Assembly (NCBI RefSeq): GCF_000372725.1
Contig: NW_005195301.1
Span: forward strand, 815,381 to 879,380
DNA length: 64,000 nucleotides
Source of the DNA: Emiliania huxleyi CCMP1516
Lineage: Eukaryota; Haptophyta; Isochrysidales; Noelaerhabdaceae
Reading direction: 5' to 3'
Both the position numbers and the translations under genes were made by a program. Shown here one piece after another: positions 30,765-41,857 of this stretch. The notes under the pieces are model-generated. The model did not search any database, was not told where the DNA came from, and was given only the letters and a program-made list of their open reading frames with translations. Each line of letters opens with the position of its first letter. Positions within the stretch are counted from its first letter, which is position 1.

Positions 30765-33700
30765 TCAGCTGATCGTGCAGTTGCATCCGCCGCCGGCGCC
30801 TCCCGCCTCGACCGCCTGCAGGCGCGCCTACACGACAGCAAGTCCATCGTGACGCGGCGTGGCCGCCCTGCCGGGGCGCGGGAGGGGCGTGGCGCGCGTG
30901 AATGTCCTCGAGCTTGGCCTTGTCGCTCAGGAGCATCACCTTGTCGACAAGGCCGCCCTTGTCGTACGGCTCGACGTTGATGCCAAACTCCTCGGGCGTC
31001 GGCAGGCCGATGGCCTTGTTGGCAGTCTGCGGCGTCCGGATCCCGTTTGGCCTTGGTGCCGTCTGCGGCGACTGGGTCCCGTTCCCATCGGGTGGGATCG
31101 CCGTCACCTGCGTGGGCGCCACCGGGAGCCGGGTAAGAAACGGGCGGTCCGGGGGGAGGAAGGGTGGGGGGCGGGGGGCGTACTGCACGCGAGTAGAGGT
31201 CAAAGCAGCCCTTCGAGTCGAACATGCCCTTGACCTCGACTAACGGTGTGAGGAAGTCGGCTGGCATGCCGTGCTCGCGCTCGCTCGGGTTGACAGAGGC
31301 CTCGCCGTTGCCGTTGCCATACATCAGGTGCGGCCAAGCGTCCGGGCCCGCGCGGTTCAGCGACACGTTGCCGTCCGCCGAGTAGTGCTTCATGAAGAAG
31401 GTGTCGGGGTAGTTGATATACCCGCCCTGGATCTGCGGACACTCCGGGTTGGGCGCAGAAGAATTCGAAAAGACCTCCGCGGTGAAGGAGTCGAACCACA
31501 TGTGGAAATAGGGCGAGTCCTTCTCATAAGACCAGTAGAGTTGCGGCTGCACCTTCATCACCGCGTTGCGGTTCGCGATCGAGGTGGCGGGCAGGGGCCA
31601 GGGGCCAGAGTCGTTGGGACCGGGACCGGCGATCGGGACCGGCGACGTCTCGTTGGAGGCGTAGTCCTTGACCTGGGAGGGCGGGCAGGCATGCACGGAT
31701 AGGTCGAGTCAAGGCGGGGCTTAGGCCAAGGCGGGCGGGCGGAGAGAGGGGGTCGGTAAGGCGAGAGGGTCTGGACGACGGTGTATGGACAGACGTCACC
31801 TTGCCGTTATACGGGTCGTGCTGCCAGGTGAAGCTCTGATTCACGTCGGGCGACGCAATGCCCGCCTCGCTGGCGTCGCCTGGCCCGCCTGGCGCGAAGT
31901 GCTGCGAGATGAAGCCCGACTGCGGCCGCGCATCCGGGTTAGGTCCGCCCGCCCACTTCTTAAGGTACAGCTCCTTGGACTTGCGCGTGACGTTGTCGTA
32001 CACCGTGATCTTGGCGATATCCAAGGTGGCGGCAGAGGGGGCGACGTGGAGGTTGCCCTTGCAGTCCTTGGCAGTGTAGAGCTGCAGGATGCGGTCGAAG
32101 ATGATATCAAGCTGCGTGTCGGTGTACCCGAGCGCGTACAACGACGTGCCGCTCGCGTCGAACGTCTCTTTCGAGCGAGGCGTACCAATGACCTACCGAG
32201 GGGGGATGGGGGCTACGTGGAAAGAGCGGCGTGTGGTGGATGCGGTTGGTAGGAGCGGAGGCGCACATGGCCCGAGTTCTTGAAGAAAGAGTTGGGCGAA
32301 GGCATACTCGAGTTGGCCTCCATGAAGTCGAAAAAGGAATAGGGTAGGATCTGAGCAGCCAGTGGGGCGGTCCGTGATTGATGTGTCTGGTAACATACGG
32401 GGGGTACGGTGGCGGGCATGATGATAGGGAGGGTGGCTCGCCTGCTGCTCGAACTTGCGCATGAGGGTCTGCGAGGCGGAGGCGCATGCGGCGCGCTGTC
32501 AGACAGAGGCGCACGCCATGCGAGGCGGCGAGGCCGGGCGAACGGGGGGTAGGCTGACAGAGGACAGGGAGAGCACGAGCTGCGAGGAGGGATGGCAGTC
32601 GCACCTCGAGATCGTCCCATGCCGGGTGGAGGACGATGTCGGCGAAAAGCAGCCGCCCGTTGCAGGGAGGCGCGTGCACGCTACCATGGGGGTGAACCGT
32701 GATCCCCTTGATGGCCTGCAGCTCGACCTTGATCATCGCGCGGACCATGTGCCGGATGTAGTTGAGCATGTGCGGCAGGCCGGAGCAGCAGTAGATGTTA
32801 ATCGTGATGCCTTTCGTCGTCGCGCGAAAGAAGCTGAACGCCTTGCCCCCACTTTCAAACCACTGGTAGTTGGCGCGGAACAGCGCTTTGTACCTACACA
32901 GTTGGCGTAAGTCTTGAACACCGCCGGCTGGCGCAGCTCCCCGCTAGTTGGCGCACATGTTGGGCGTGCAGTGTACGGAGTCGATGGGCACCAGCGTGGT
33001 CGTGATCTGGTGGTAGACACTGGGCGCCACGCATTTGTGAAGAGGGTTCAATTTCCCCTGCATTGCAGGCAGGTCGAAGTAGTACTTGAGGATGACGCCA
33101 AAGTTGCCCGCCTGAGGCATGACGGCGGAGGACGGCGGTGGGTGGTGGTGGCCACAGTGTGTGCGGGGATAGAAGGCACCGCACCATCGCGCCGCGGCAG
33201 GCCCAGAGCAACTGGCGGAGCTCGTACTCGGGCGAATTGGCCCAAGCGTGCGTCTCTCGCACCGTGCCGGTTGAGTCGACCCCTGTGTGGACGGCGCGAG
33301 CGTGTGAGCGTGCGTCGGGATCTGTCGGGTGTGGTGGTCGGGGCGCACACACAGGCAAAATGGACGCCGCCGAGGTAGTCGCACGTCGTGCCGTGGTCGA
33401 CCGAATAGATGCCGTAGCCGCCGCCGGTGACATGCCCACCAGCGCACACCGCCCAGCAGGAGCCGCCGGGGATAAGCAGGTTATGCTTCTTGAAGAGGTA
33501 CTCGTACGCCGTCGCGAGTTGGAGGCCGCCCTCCATCGTGATGTAGGTGGACCCGTTGACATGCTCCTTTGCGGGACGAAAGGTGGTGGGTGCTAACTTC
33601 AGCGAGGGCAGTGGCGAGGGTGACAGTTGACTTTGTTCTTGGCCACGCTCTTGGGTGGCAGTTGGCGTGGGCGTGGCCAGGGTCACCTCGCCAATCCGGT

Positions 33701-34141
33701 TCATCAGCGAAGTGTCAATCACAATCTCCTTGGAGGTGCCAAACCTGCGGCGGGCGGACGGCAAATGGCGCCTCTGCCTTGGATGTTGGCTCTGCCGTGG
33801 GGCTCTGCGTGGGGCTCTGTCGTGCCAGCTACGAAGGTGTGCAGGGCGGTGCCGGCGGCGGTGGGGCCGCGCCCTTCGTAGCCGTGCCCCCCCGCCACGA
33901 TGGAAAAGGAGAGGCCCTTGTGCACTGCGTCTTGCATCACCGTCATGAGCTCCTTTGCTGAGGTCACGGGCGCGACGTTGCCGATGCCCTCTTGCCCTCC
34001 TTGCGTCGCGTAGTAGAGGTTGAAGCCGGCCGACGCCCGCGACTGGACATAGTTCTCGGAGGCGGGCACCATTGAGCTGGCTGCGAAAGCAGGCCGATTC
34101 GTTTTGCCCGCCGCTGCGGTCGCGACATATACGACAATCAA
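30765..34141 (-). CDS. FAD-linked oxidase (BBE/VAO-type)
   Basis: Twelve exons, phases agree throughout (774 residues): 34141-33873, 33744-33687, 33563-33368, 33282-33191, 33111-32957, 32893-32605, 32468-32442, 32350-32267, 32192-31800, 31672-31184, 31107-30898, 30827-30765. FAD-binding-4 features: LSFSIVAGGHGYEG followed by FGTSKEIVIDTSLMN across a GC-AG intron, LLIPGGSCWAVCAGGHVTGGGYG, GGVDSTGTVRETHAWAN and LLWACRGAGNFGVI. The HGYEG/GGHVTGGG pattern is typical of berberine-bridge-enzyme-like oxidases; the usual Cys of bicovalent flavin attachment may be the C in SCWAVCAGG (inference). The C-terminal ~250 residues (YWSYEKDSPYFHMWFD and on) are longer than standard. The protein ends GGCNCTIS. 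GC donors at 33872, 33367, 33190, 32441 and 30897. The N-terminal MIVVYVATAAAG may be a membrane signal. Substrate unknown. Confidence 0.8.
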
Positions 34142-34182
34142 AAGACGGCGGTAATGAAATCACGTGCGCTCTCCTAGAATTT

Positions 34183-34350
34183 TACAATCAAACTCCCTCG
34201 CTCAACACTGGGCACGGGACTGGCGCGAACTGGCACTAACACAGGTACACCACGGGAGCCGCCTAAGCGACTCCTGCGAGGGTGGCGAGGCACTTAGCTC
34301 CGTGCACCCGCCCACCCACCCCCGCCACAGGCAAGCTCATTCACGACCCT
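34183..34350 (+). repeat. Dispersed repeat B, plus copy
   Basis: ACTGGGCACGGGACTGGCG, CTGGCACTAACACAGGTACA, GGAGCCGCCTAAGCGACTCC and GGCGAGGCACTTAGCTCCGT in order. Starts right behind the FAD-oxidase start codon region. Confidence 0.75.
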
Positions 34351-34386
34351 CTCCTAGAAATCAACGGAAAAAGAGCCATGGGCCCC

Positions 34387-34595
34387 CGAGTAGAGGGTGC
34401 GTTCTGCTGCTAGGGGAAACCCGGAGCGCGGAGCTATCCCTCGGAGACCCGTGTTATGGCCCTGCGACCGCGCACCCCCGGGGCTAGGGCTCTCTAGCCC
34501 GTAACCCGATGCCGATCATCCGGCCCGCTGGGTGCGCTTCTGAGCTCCCCGGCCCTGGATGTGAGGTTACCGACTGCACTCCAAGTGCTCCAAGT
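34387..34595 (+). repeat. Dispersed repeat F, copy 2
   Basis: Same ordered blocks as 19979-20205; moderate divergence. Followed at 34785-34885 by short GGGGGGTCCGGTCGG repeats and no gene. Confidence 0.75.
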
Positions 34596-34938
34596 GCCCC
34601 CAGAAACTCAAATTTTGAGTCTCGATCTGTTTCTGTACCGTCTTGAGGTCTGAGGCTTGCGTCCTCGCCGGCGTCGCTCAGCCACAAGAAGCATAGTCCA
34701 TAGAGCTGACGATCTCCTCATATTAGCGTCATCTTGTAGTGAACAGGCCGACTTCGCGGTTTGAGCGCCCAGCGCAGACCGACCGACCGCAGGGGGGTCC
34801 GGTCGGCGGCCGCGGAAGACCGCAGACCGGAGGGGGGTCCGGTCGGTCGGAGCGCAGACCGAGGGGGGGTCGGTCGGTCGGGTTGGCTCGAGGGTCACAC
34901 CGCACATGCTCGCCGCAGCTGTGAATAAATTAGTATCT

Positions 34939-35193
34939 CTATCTCTTCCAACTGAGATTTTGCTCATGAAGCGGCGTCCAGCACCCGGATCGATTGCCAT
35001 TCGCTATCGCTTGAAGAGCGACTCGGAAGCCGATGAGCCCGGTGACGGCGGCGGCGATGTGTCGATCAAGTCTCTTAGTCATTGGAAGGGACGATGCGCG
35101 CGCGTACTGTGGAGAACTGGAGCGCTGGAGCCAGAGCTTGTACACAGCGACGGCAAGCAGGATCAGGCCTGCGACTGCGTGGATGCTCCACAT
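34939..35193 (-). CDS. Small hypothetical membrane protein
   Basis: 84-codon frame with two hydrophobic spans: MWSIHAVAGLILLAVAVYKL and HIAAAVTGLIGFRVALQAI, separated by a basic loop. The WxxHAxxG arrangement recalls b-type haem-binding membrane helices, but this is too little to assign. The local sequence is AT-richer than average. It may be one exon of a larger gene. Confidence 0.3.
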   Translation of the reverse strand: MWSIHAVAGLILLAVAVYKLWLQRSSSPQYARASSLPMTKRLDRHIAAAVTGLIGFRVALQAIANGNRSGCWTPLHEQNLSWKR

Positions 35194-35562
35194 GTGTTTT
35201 TGGATCGAGACTCGGAGCGAAAAGCGAAGTAGGCCCGAATATTTCGTGTGCTAAAATATAAATTACACAGTGTTGCTGTTAGGAGCTACCGACACATGTA
35301 CATGTGACATGTGGTAACTCTTCTTAGGGCCTAGCTAGTGAGAACGGAGGAAAGATCAGAGAAGGATCTTGAGACTGCACAGCTCTACGCGGGCGGCGAC
35401 CGCACCGTGTAGCAAATAGGCAAACGCGAACCACTGCTGGGAAGTGCTGGATAAAGGTACGTACCCTCACTCAGCTGAGTGAGAGATCGACACGACATAG
35501 TACACAAGAATAGCGGCCTGGCTGGGCTGCCACTGCCACCCCAGCTTTGGGTGAAATGCGGC

Positions 35563-36502
35563 TCACGGTCGCGAAAAGTTGACGAGCGCGAAACGGTGCC
35601 TCGCCATTCTGCTCCCCAAGTTCTTCACCGAAACTCTGCAGCCGCGCGACTCAAATGCGTGCCGGATTTCGTCCATTGGCGTGTAGTGCATCTGCCGAGA
35701 CAGATGAGTGGGACAGCTCAGGGTCAGGACGGAGCGTGTGTTAAAATGCCGGTGGATGGCACGCACAGGGTCTGTGGGGTGGGCTCTTGGGGCGGCCCGT
35801 CGCCTGCATTCCGCCCTTCTGGATCGACTTGTCCAAGTCGCATGACGACCGAACAGGAGTGAAGAATGGTATCTGCAGCAAGCCCTTGCCGCCACTCTTG
35901 AGCACGTCGCACATCTGCTGCATGAACACGGCCTGCAAGGGCGCCACCGCGTGCTGCAAAGCGATCCAACTGTGCACCACGTCGTACCGGCGGCCGCCCA
36001 CAGAGGCGATGAGGTCGGGCGAGGTCACCAAGTGCTCGATGCGCCTGGCGTCGGCGGCGGCCAGGCGCTTGTACGCCTGTTTCTGAGCGAGGCGGAGATG
36101 GTTCCAGCTCTGATCGACGCAAGCCACTGCTGCGCCCAGCCTTGCAAACGCGTGAGCGAGTCGGCCTAACCCGCAGCCCACGTCAAGCACACGCATATCG
36201 TGAAGCGGAGGCGCGAGGTGCAGGTCGGCGAGCACCCGGTCAACATGTTTGCGGCCAGACTCATAAAACGTTCGGATTGTATTCTCAGACGGCGCCGTGC
36301 CTTGATCGTACTCGGCGACGCTCAGCACGCTCCACCACGGCCGGTCGCGGCCCATCAGGTTCCACTCGACGGCGTGTGCCGCAAACACGTTCTGAAGCTG
36401 GGCCAGAGTGTATGCCGCCCCACATTGTGGCACGTCGTACACACGGAGGCTGCCGTTGTGCAAGACCATACCGCTCTGTGGAGGCGGCGCGAGCACCCTC
36501 AT
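35563..36502 (-). CDS. SAM-dependent methyltransferase (class I)
   Basis: Two exons, 36502-35804 and 35691-35563 (275 residues), joined by a GC-AG intron (35692-35803). Motif I is MRVLDVGCGLGRLAHAFARL, with acidic motif II in AVACVDQSWNHLRLAQ. A post-motif region YDVVHSWIALQHAVAP and DVLKSGGKGLLQIPFF follow class I Rossmann methyltransferase order. The last exon reads MHYTPMDEIRHAFESRGCRV, the usual C-terminal strand and helix. Substrate unknown; small-molecule type more likely than protein or RNA by overall pattern. Confidence 0.8.
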
Positions 36503-36582
36503 ACCTCATACGACAGCGCTGAGTAGCAATCTCGAGGTCGGGTTCGAAAGTGGGCCTATGACCCAACTCGAGTGTGTGTGTT

Positions 36583-36640
36583 CTCGAGGTTCTCGAGGTG
36601 GATATCCTTTGGCCGCGTTGGGTAGCGATGTGTGTGTGTG
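36583..36640 (-). repeat. Repeat C, 5'-truncated reverse copy
   Basis: Reverse complement reads CGCTACCCAACGCGGCCAAA then GGATATCCACCTCGAGAACC, ending CTCGAG, the shared 3' end of family C. Confidence 0.7.
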
Positions 36641-36882
36641 TGCTTAGGCTCTGTCGGGACGTGAGGCGTATGCGCCCAGGAGGGGAGGGCGCATGCGTAA
36701 CGACGCTGCTAGAGATGCCTTTCGGGGCCCAGAGATAAAACTTCTTTCTGATGCCATGCGTGACCTAGTGGTGTCCCCAGCTATGGGCGTGTCCACGTTG
36801 GAGCCAGGTGTGGTGTGGACGCGAGAATAGCTCCGCCGTTCATGGAGGCAACCGATGCGAGTCGACTGGTGTGTGTCGTCGT

Positions 36883-36944
36883 GATATTTTGACGGATCGA
36901 AAATGGGCAAAAACGGGGTGATTTCGGTCATCCGTCAAAATATC
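36883..36944. other. Perfect 15-bp inverted repeat (hairpin)
   Basis: GATATTTTGACGGAT (36883-36897) and ATCCGTCAAAATATC (36930-36944) are exact reverse complements with a 32-nt AT-rich loop. Located in a gene-free stretch (36650-37060). Confidence 0.85.
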
Positions 36945-37262
36945 TGAAGATCCTACTATAGGATTCTCCCCAAACCTTGCTCAGCTGATCCAGCACGGGC
37001 CGTAGGCCAGGCCTGGGCAAAGAAACCAGTACCTCATCAGGCTTCCCTGAGCGTCACAGCTCGGTGATCGCGCCGGCCGGAGGAGGAGCGAAATCGCGAA
37101 CGGCCCGAGCAGAGAGGGCGACGGCGGAGCACGAGGGAACAACGGAAACGCTCCAACGACGCGAACCGAGGCACGGGCGACGACGGGGACGGGGAGGGCG
37201 ACAGCGACGTCGAGGTTGACGCAACGGTATCGAGAGCGCCACCCAAAAGGAGCCGGACAGCC

Positions 37263-37551
37263 ATGGAGGTCACCGAATGGAGGGCGAACGGCACGACACG
37301 AAAAGGCAGGGCGAGGCGGATGGAGAAAGAAGTGCCGAGGAGGCCATGGTGGAGGGGAGGGACGGGAGGACGAAAGAAGGGCGAGGAGGACGAGCGGCCC
37401 GCACAGGCCGCGAGCAGACAGCGCCTGCTGGCCATCTCGAGACATTCGCAAAGAACGCTAGCTACATGGGAGGGCTTCGTGAAGGATGGATTGAAAAACA
37501 TTCGAACAAAGAAGAGGCGACGGGAGGAACCGGCAGAGGATGCAGTGACGT

Positions 37552-37553
<2 letters not shown>
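37263..37553 (+). CDS. Charge-rich hypothetical ORF
   Basis: 96 codons, Lys/Arg/Glu-rich (RRMEKEVPRRPWWR; KKRRREEPAEDAV). The same frame stays open upstream to about 37070 through an acidic stretch (DDGDGEGDSDVEVD), so this could be part of a nuclear-type basic/acidic protein. No family recognised; stops just before the CA microsatellite. Confidence 0.2.
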
Positions 37554-37554
<1 letters not shown>

Positions 37555-37637
<83 letters not shown>

Positions 37638-37772
37638 GCTCACCCACGCGCACCGGGCCTTGCACTTTAAATGCCGTGGGGCTCCTGTCGTTAGACGTGG
37701 AGACGCGAGGGTTGCCCCCCCTTGCCCCACCACCTCGTGTGTGTGGAGAAGTTTACCTTACCTTACCTTACC

Positions 37773-37815
<43 letters not shown>

Positions 37816-37976
37816 GCTCTCACCCACACGGTCGCGCACTGCGGGCCTTGCACTTTGAATGCCGTGGGGCTCCTGTCGTCAGACGTGGAGACGCGAGGGT
37901 CGCGCCCCCCCTTGCCCCACCACCTCGTGTGTGTGGAGTCTGGAGAAGTTTACCTTACCTTACCTTACGTCAAACC
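37555..37976 (+). repeat. Dispersed repeat E, two tandem copies
   Basis: Each copy: (CA)n, CCGCTCACCCACGCGCAC (or variant), GGCCTTGCACTTTRAATGCC, GTGGGGCTCCTGTCGT, AGACGTGGAGACGCGAGGGT, CACCACCTCGTGTGTGTGG, AGAAGTTTACCTTACCTTAC. Copy 1 37555-37776, copy 2 37777-37976. Confidence 0.85.
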
Positions 37977-38120
37977 TCCTCTTCTATCACCCGCGTACGA
38001 CCAGCTGCCATAGCCCATGCGGCACACAAAACCGATCGTCGGCACTCTCGACCTCCCACCTCAACCATCACTGCTCAGTCCGCCTCCACTCTCTCCAACG
38101 GCGGAACGGCGGCCGCCCAC

Positions 38121-40693
38121 TCACTTAGCCTGCTGGCCGAGCCACTCACCGAGCGCCTCCTCCGTGAAGAGCTTCCGATCTCTCGGGATGGCCATCGTCG
38201 CCGAGGGCGCCGTGGCGCCGGACGGAAAGTAGAGCACCGCCGGGAAGGCCTAAGGAAAGCGAGAGCTCGAGCCTCTACGCGCGAGTGTGCGGGGCGAAAG
38301 GAGGGAGACGGGGGGGGGGGGGGGGGGGGGTGCACGGGAGCGCGGGGGCGCGGGGGCGGTGGGCGGTGGGCTGGGCGGCAGGCGGTGAGGGAGTCTCTTG
38401 GCATTCGCAAGGGAGAGGGCGGCGGCGGGCCGGGCAGCGGTGGCGACGGAGGCGGCAGGCGGCGGCGGCGGTGGGCTGGGCGGCGGCGGGCTCCGGCTCA
38501 GTGATGGCGGGGGACGGTGGTGGCGGGATCGGTGGCGGTGGCGCCTTGATCCCGAGCGCGGAGGCGAGAGGGTCCTCTTTATACGACGCGCTGTACGCGG
38601 CCGCCACGGGCAGGTCGGTGTACAGAGACGTGTCCGAGGCAACCTCGGAGAAGACCTGGGGGGAGGGTTTCCCGAGGAGGTCATCGCGAGTCCCCGCGTG
38701 TTCACAGACGTCGTTCCACACGTCCAAGAACCAAGAGACACACACGTCCCGCCGGTGCTGGACTGGGAGCATGCGGGCAGTGTCAGTGGCGTGCAACGTG
38801 CAGGCTCCGGGCACTAGGGTTAGGGCTAGGGCTAGGGTTAGGGCTAGGGCTAGGGCTAGGGTTAGGGTTAGGGTTAGGGCTAGAGCTAGGGCTAGGGTTA
38901 GGGTTAGGGTTAGGGTTAGGGTTAGGGTTAGGGTTAGGGCTAGGGCTAGGGCTAGGGCTAGGGCTAGGGCTAGGGCTAGGGCTAGGGCTAGGGCTAGGGC
39001 TAGGGCTAGGGCTAGGGCTAGGGCTAGGGTGAGGCCGTATCTCGGCTACATCTCGACGGCCTTGAACATCGCGCTGGCGCTGGTCGGCTCTCGAAAGATC
39101 CCGACGAGGGCTGGGCCCTTGGCGACCTGCGTTGTGGGTGCAGGCAAGGCAAGGTCAACTCCTCCACACACGCGAGGTGGTGGGGCAGGGCGGGACAGCC
39201 CTCGCGACTCGACGTCTGCGAGAGAGTCAGGAGCCCACTGGGTACACCCGGGCGGTTGTGCGAGTATAAGGCACCGCGTAGTGAGCTGTGAGCCTCGCGC
39301 GGGTACAGTGGCCACGATCGCCCCTGCGTGTGTACTGCAAGCTTGCCGGTCGCCCAAGGCAGCGGCACCGCCAAACGGACTTCCCCGTCTCTCTTAACGG
39401 TCCACACACGACTCCCCGGCGCGTCCCCGAGTAGGCGCGCGTGCGGGAGGCTGCTCATATACCGCGCGAGGGCGCGCGGCTCGGCCGTGGAAGGCGTCGG
39501 TAGGTGGCGAGCCGTGTCTTCTCGAGGGCTCGCTAGCATGCCGGCAGGCCCGCGAACCAGGCGTGCTGTGGACGTGGCGGAGGTGGCACTCCGACGACGC
39601 CCGCGCCGTCTCCCGCACCTACCCCGACGGCCGTATTGCGCATCTACTCTCGGAGGTGTCTCGGAGGTGTCTCGGAGGTGTCCCGGAGGTGTCTCGGGAG
39701 TGTCTCGGCGGCTAGGCTTGAGATTTCATGATCTTTCTACTCTCATCTAGTCTCTCGTCTAGTCTCGGCGACCAAGCTTGAGACGTCTGCACTCTTGATC
39801 CGCTCGATCGGGCTGGCCGCGTCTGCGGCCTTGCCCGCCAGCTCTTTAGCGAACGAGATGATGCCTGTGGTGCTCGCACCTCCAGATGTGAGCAGGGTGC
39901 GCCACCCCCGGCCAGTCCTTGGGCAAAGGAGGCGACGCGCGCCCTTGGCCTCTCGCGGGCCCTCGTAGTCGCTCGCCTGATTAGGGGCGCCAGAGACAGC
40001 CCTCTCGTGGTGGAGGCGACTCGGAGGTGTCTCGGAGGTGTCTCGGAGGTGTCTCGGAAGTGTCTCGGAAGTGTCTCGGAAGTGCTCGCCTTGTTGGGGC
40101 GCCAGAAGACGGCTCTCTCGTGGTGGAGGCGACTCCGGACGTGCTAAGGTGCACAAGTGCGCTCGCCGCCTCGACGCTCGACGGATGTCGGCGTGTCTCG
40201 GCGTATCTCGGCGTATCTCGGCGTACCTCCCCTTTCTTGAATGTTTTTATCGTGGGGTAGCCGCTGACGTCAAAGCGCTCCGCGAGCGACTTGTGCTCGT
40301 CAGCGTCCACCTGGGATCGAGCACAGCAAAGGTCCTCTCAGTTGTCCAAACGCGTCAGTGTATGTGAGATTGCTGCGATAGGGTACCTTGGCGAGCGGGC
40401 AGTACTTTCGCGTCTTCTTGGCGGCCGCCGCCCACTCGGGGGCGAGCGACTTGCAGTGGCCGCACCATGGCGCGTAAAACTCGACGAGCGCAAACTGACA
40501 GACGCAAGCGATTGGGTCAGCAGCATCAGCAGCGGGAAGGGCTCTGGTGGCGGTGGTGGAGCGGCGAGGTGGCAGCTCTCGGCACCTCTTGCGCTTTGAC
40601 CCAGTCGTCAAAGTTGTCCGGCGTGAGGACAGCGACGCCGTCTTCGAGCTTCACGGAGGATGCGGCGGCGAGGGAGAGGAAGAGAGGCAGCAT
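38121..40693 (-). CDS. Protein disulfide isomerase, short a-b form
   Basis: Eight exons, all in phase (244 residues): 40693-40586, 40494-40387, 40310-40227, 39976-39943, 39864-39773, 39126-39058, 38655-38545, 38249-38121. Signal peptide [33 protein letters not shown] with active site [27 protein letters not shown] (cis-Pro loop); [21 protein letters not shown] second thioredoxin-fold domain lacking CxxC follows: [40 protein letters not shown] and [12 protein letters not shown]. It ends GQQAK with no KDEL-type signal, so ER retention is uncertain. It oxidises or isomerises disulfides in the secretory pathway. Introns 39865-39942 and 38250-38544 are GC-AG. Intron 39127-39772 repeats GTCGCC at both borders and includes a repeat E copy. 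Intron 38656-39057 holds telomeric repeats. Confidence 0.9.
38815..39030. repeat. Interstitial telomeric repeat in a PDI intron
   Basis: About 36 hexamers, mixed TTAGGG and GCTAGGG-phase (GGGCTA) units; TTAGGG dominates in the middle and GCTAGG at the right. The array lies wholly inside intron 38656-39057, whose donor (GTCGAG) and next exon (GTCTTC) share GTC. Confidence 0.95.
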
Positions 40694-41545
40694 CGATACC
40701 GGCTCGGGCGAGGGCTGGGCGAGGCAGACGGAGAGGAGGAGCTGCGCGAAAGCTTGGAGTGAAGCGGCTGCGACACGTGGCAGAAACCGTGAAAAAATAA
40801 GGATCCGAAAAGACACAATTAATAACATCGAAGGCTAGCTCAAAAAGTGAAGAACGGTGGGTCTGTGGTCAGCAGGCTGTGCAACATACAACTCTACAAA
40901 AACACATACACACCATTGTGAAGGAATACAAGGACGCGCGCGCTTCTCCGTCAACTTATCGTGAGAAGCAAGGCAGATTGAAAGCAGATTGAGCAATCGA
41001 ATTGAGCAAGGTAGCAGAGGTGGGAGCGGCCGGAGGACCTCTGGAGCTGAGGACCTCTGGCAGCTAGGACACTTGTGGGAGCCTGACTGAGGACATCGCT
41101 GGGTGCGTCAGGATTGCTTGGGAAGAGTCAGACTGCCAGGAGCTGTCCTGGCCTCTTTTGCAGAGGTGGCAGCCTGGGAGACAGCACTGCAGGAAGTTCG
41201 ACCCATGCCAAGACCGCTGTACGCTCCGACTGGTGAAGACCTTCGTAGGATGTGAGGACCTCTCGAGTATCTGTCGGCGATTCACCGCTCTCGTCTAGTC
41301 ACTGTGTCTGTGCTTGCGACACATCCTCGTCGCTTTCCATATGTTGATGTGGGCGCGCATCTGAGTCGTTGAGTCTCCGGGCGCCTCTATAGCACAATCA
41401 CTCGTACATAAACCGGATTGGCAGTTCAGAGAGAGTCATAGAAAGCCATAAGATTTCCAAACCTTTTCCTTTTGTGCGAGGCCGTCCAGGGCATGCGCAT
41501 GGTATGGTAGCATCGACGTGTGAGTGTTAGAGTTGTTTGGTATTG
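40694..41545. other. Intergenic, no supported gene
   Basis: Upstream of PDI there is an AT-rich stretch (TGAAAAAATAAGGATCCG, then AATTAATAACATCG). Several GAGGACCTCT motifs (41034-41250) are the reverse of those at 17290-17620. No coding support. Confidence 0.4.
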
Positions 41546-41559
41546 CTAAAACTCTCTCT

Positions 41560-41690
41560 CTCTCGGCGGTCCCTGGGGGTATGGTCCTGACCGCCCAAGA
41601 CTAGCCCTACCATACCCCAAGCAGGTCTGCCAGAGGCGGGGTGGGTGTGGTCTTGAGCTGGGTTCGCTACGACCTATACCATACCCGGGG
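41560..41690. mobile_element. GGTATGG element (family G), copy 1
   Basis: GGGGGTATGGTCCTGACCGC to ATACCATACCCGGGG, with internal CTACCATACCCCAAGCAGG. The same blocks occur inverted at 42775-42925 and in part at 53364-53411. It begins exactly where the LysRS-like exon ends. Confidence 0.6.
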
Positions 41691-41857
41691 TTGGCGCCCT
41701 TCTCCTTGACGCCGTTGACAAAGGTGAGCCGGTTCTCAAAGTACTTGGTCGGGTCCTGCTCCTCCTCCTCCTCCTCCTGCTTGGCCCTTCGCTTCTGCTC
41801 GTTCTTCGAGAGGCCCGCCTCGCCGGCGGGCTCAGCAGCCTCTGGCTCGTCCGGCAT
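41685..41857 (-). pseudogene. KARS: Lysyl-tRNA synthetase N-terminal fragment
   Basis: From the ATG at 41857 the frame reads MPDEPEAAEPAGEAGLSKNE, QKRRAKQEEEEEEQDPTKYF and ENRLTFVNGVKEKGANP. This matches the SKNE-x-KRR...DP-x-x-Y/F...R...NP start of class IIb LysRS. The family continues YPHKF, but here the exon runs into a GGTATGG element. I find no anticodon-binding or catalytic domain between this point and PDI at 40693. It is therefore a truncated fragment, or the first exon of a gene disrupted by rearrangement or misassembly. Confidence 0.6.

Noticed and set aside
37555-37976. Repeat E as a tRNA-derived SINE
   Set aside because: No A/B box seen and the CA tract plus TTACC tail is unlike known SINE tails; kept as an unclassified dispersed or introner-type repeat.
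38285-39397. 370-codon plus-strand frame with RARARVRV repeats
   Set aside because: Translation of the telomeric array and antisense of PDI exons; no independent support.
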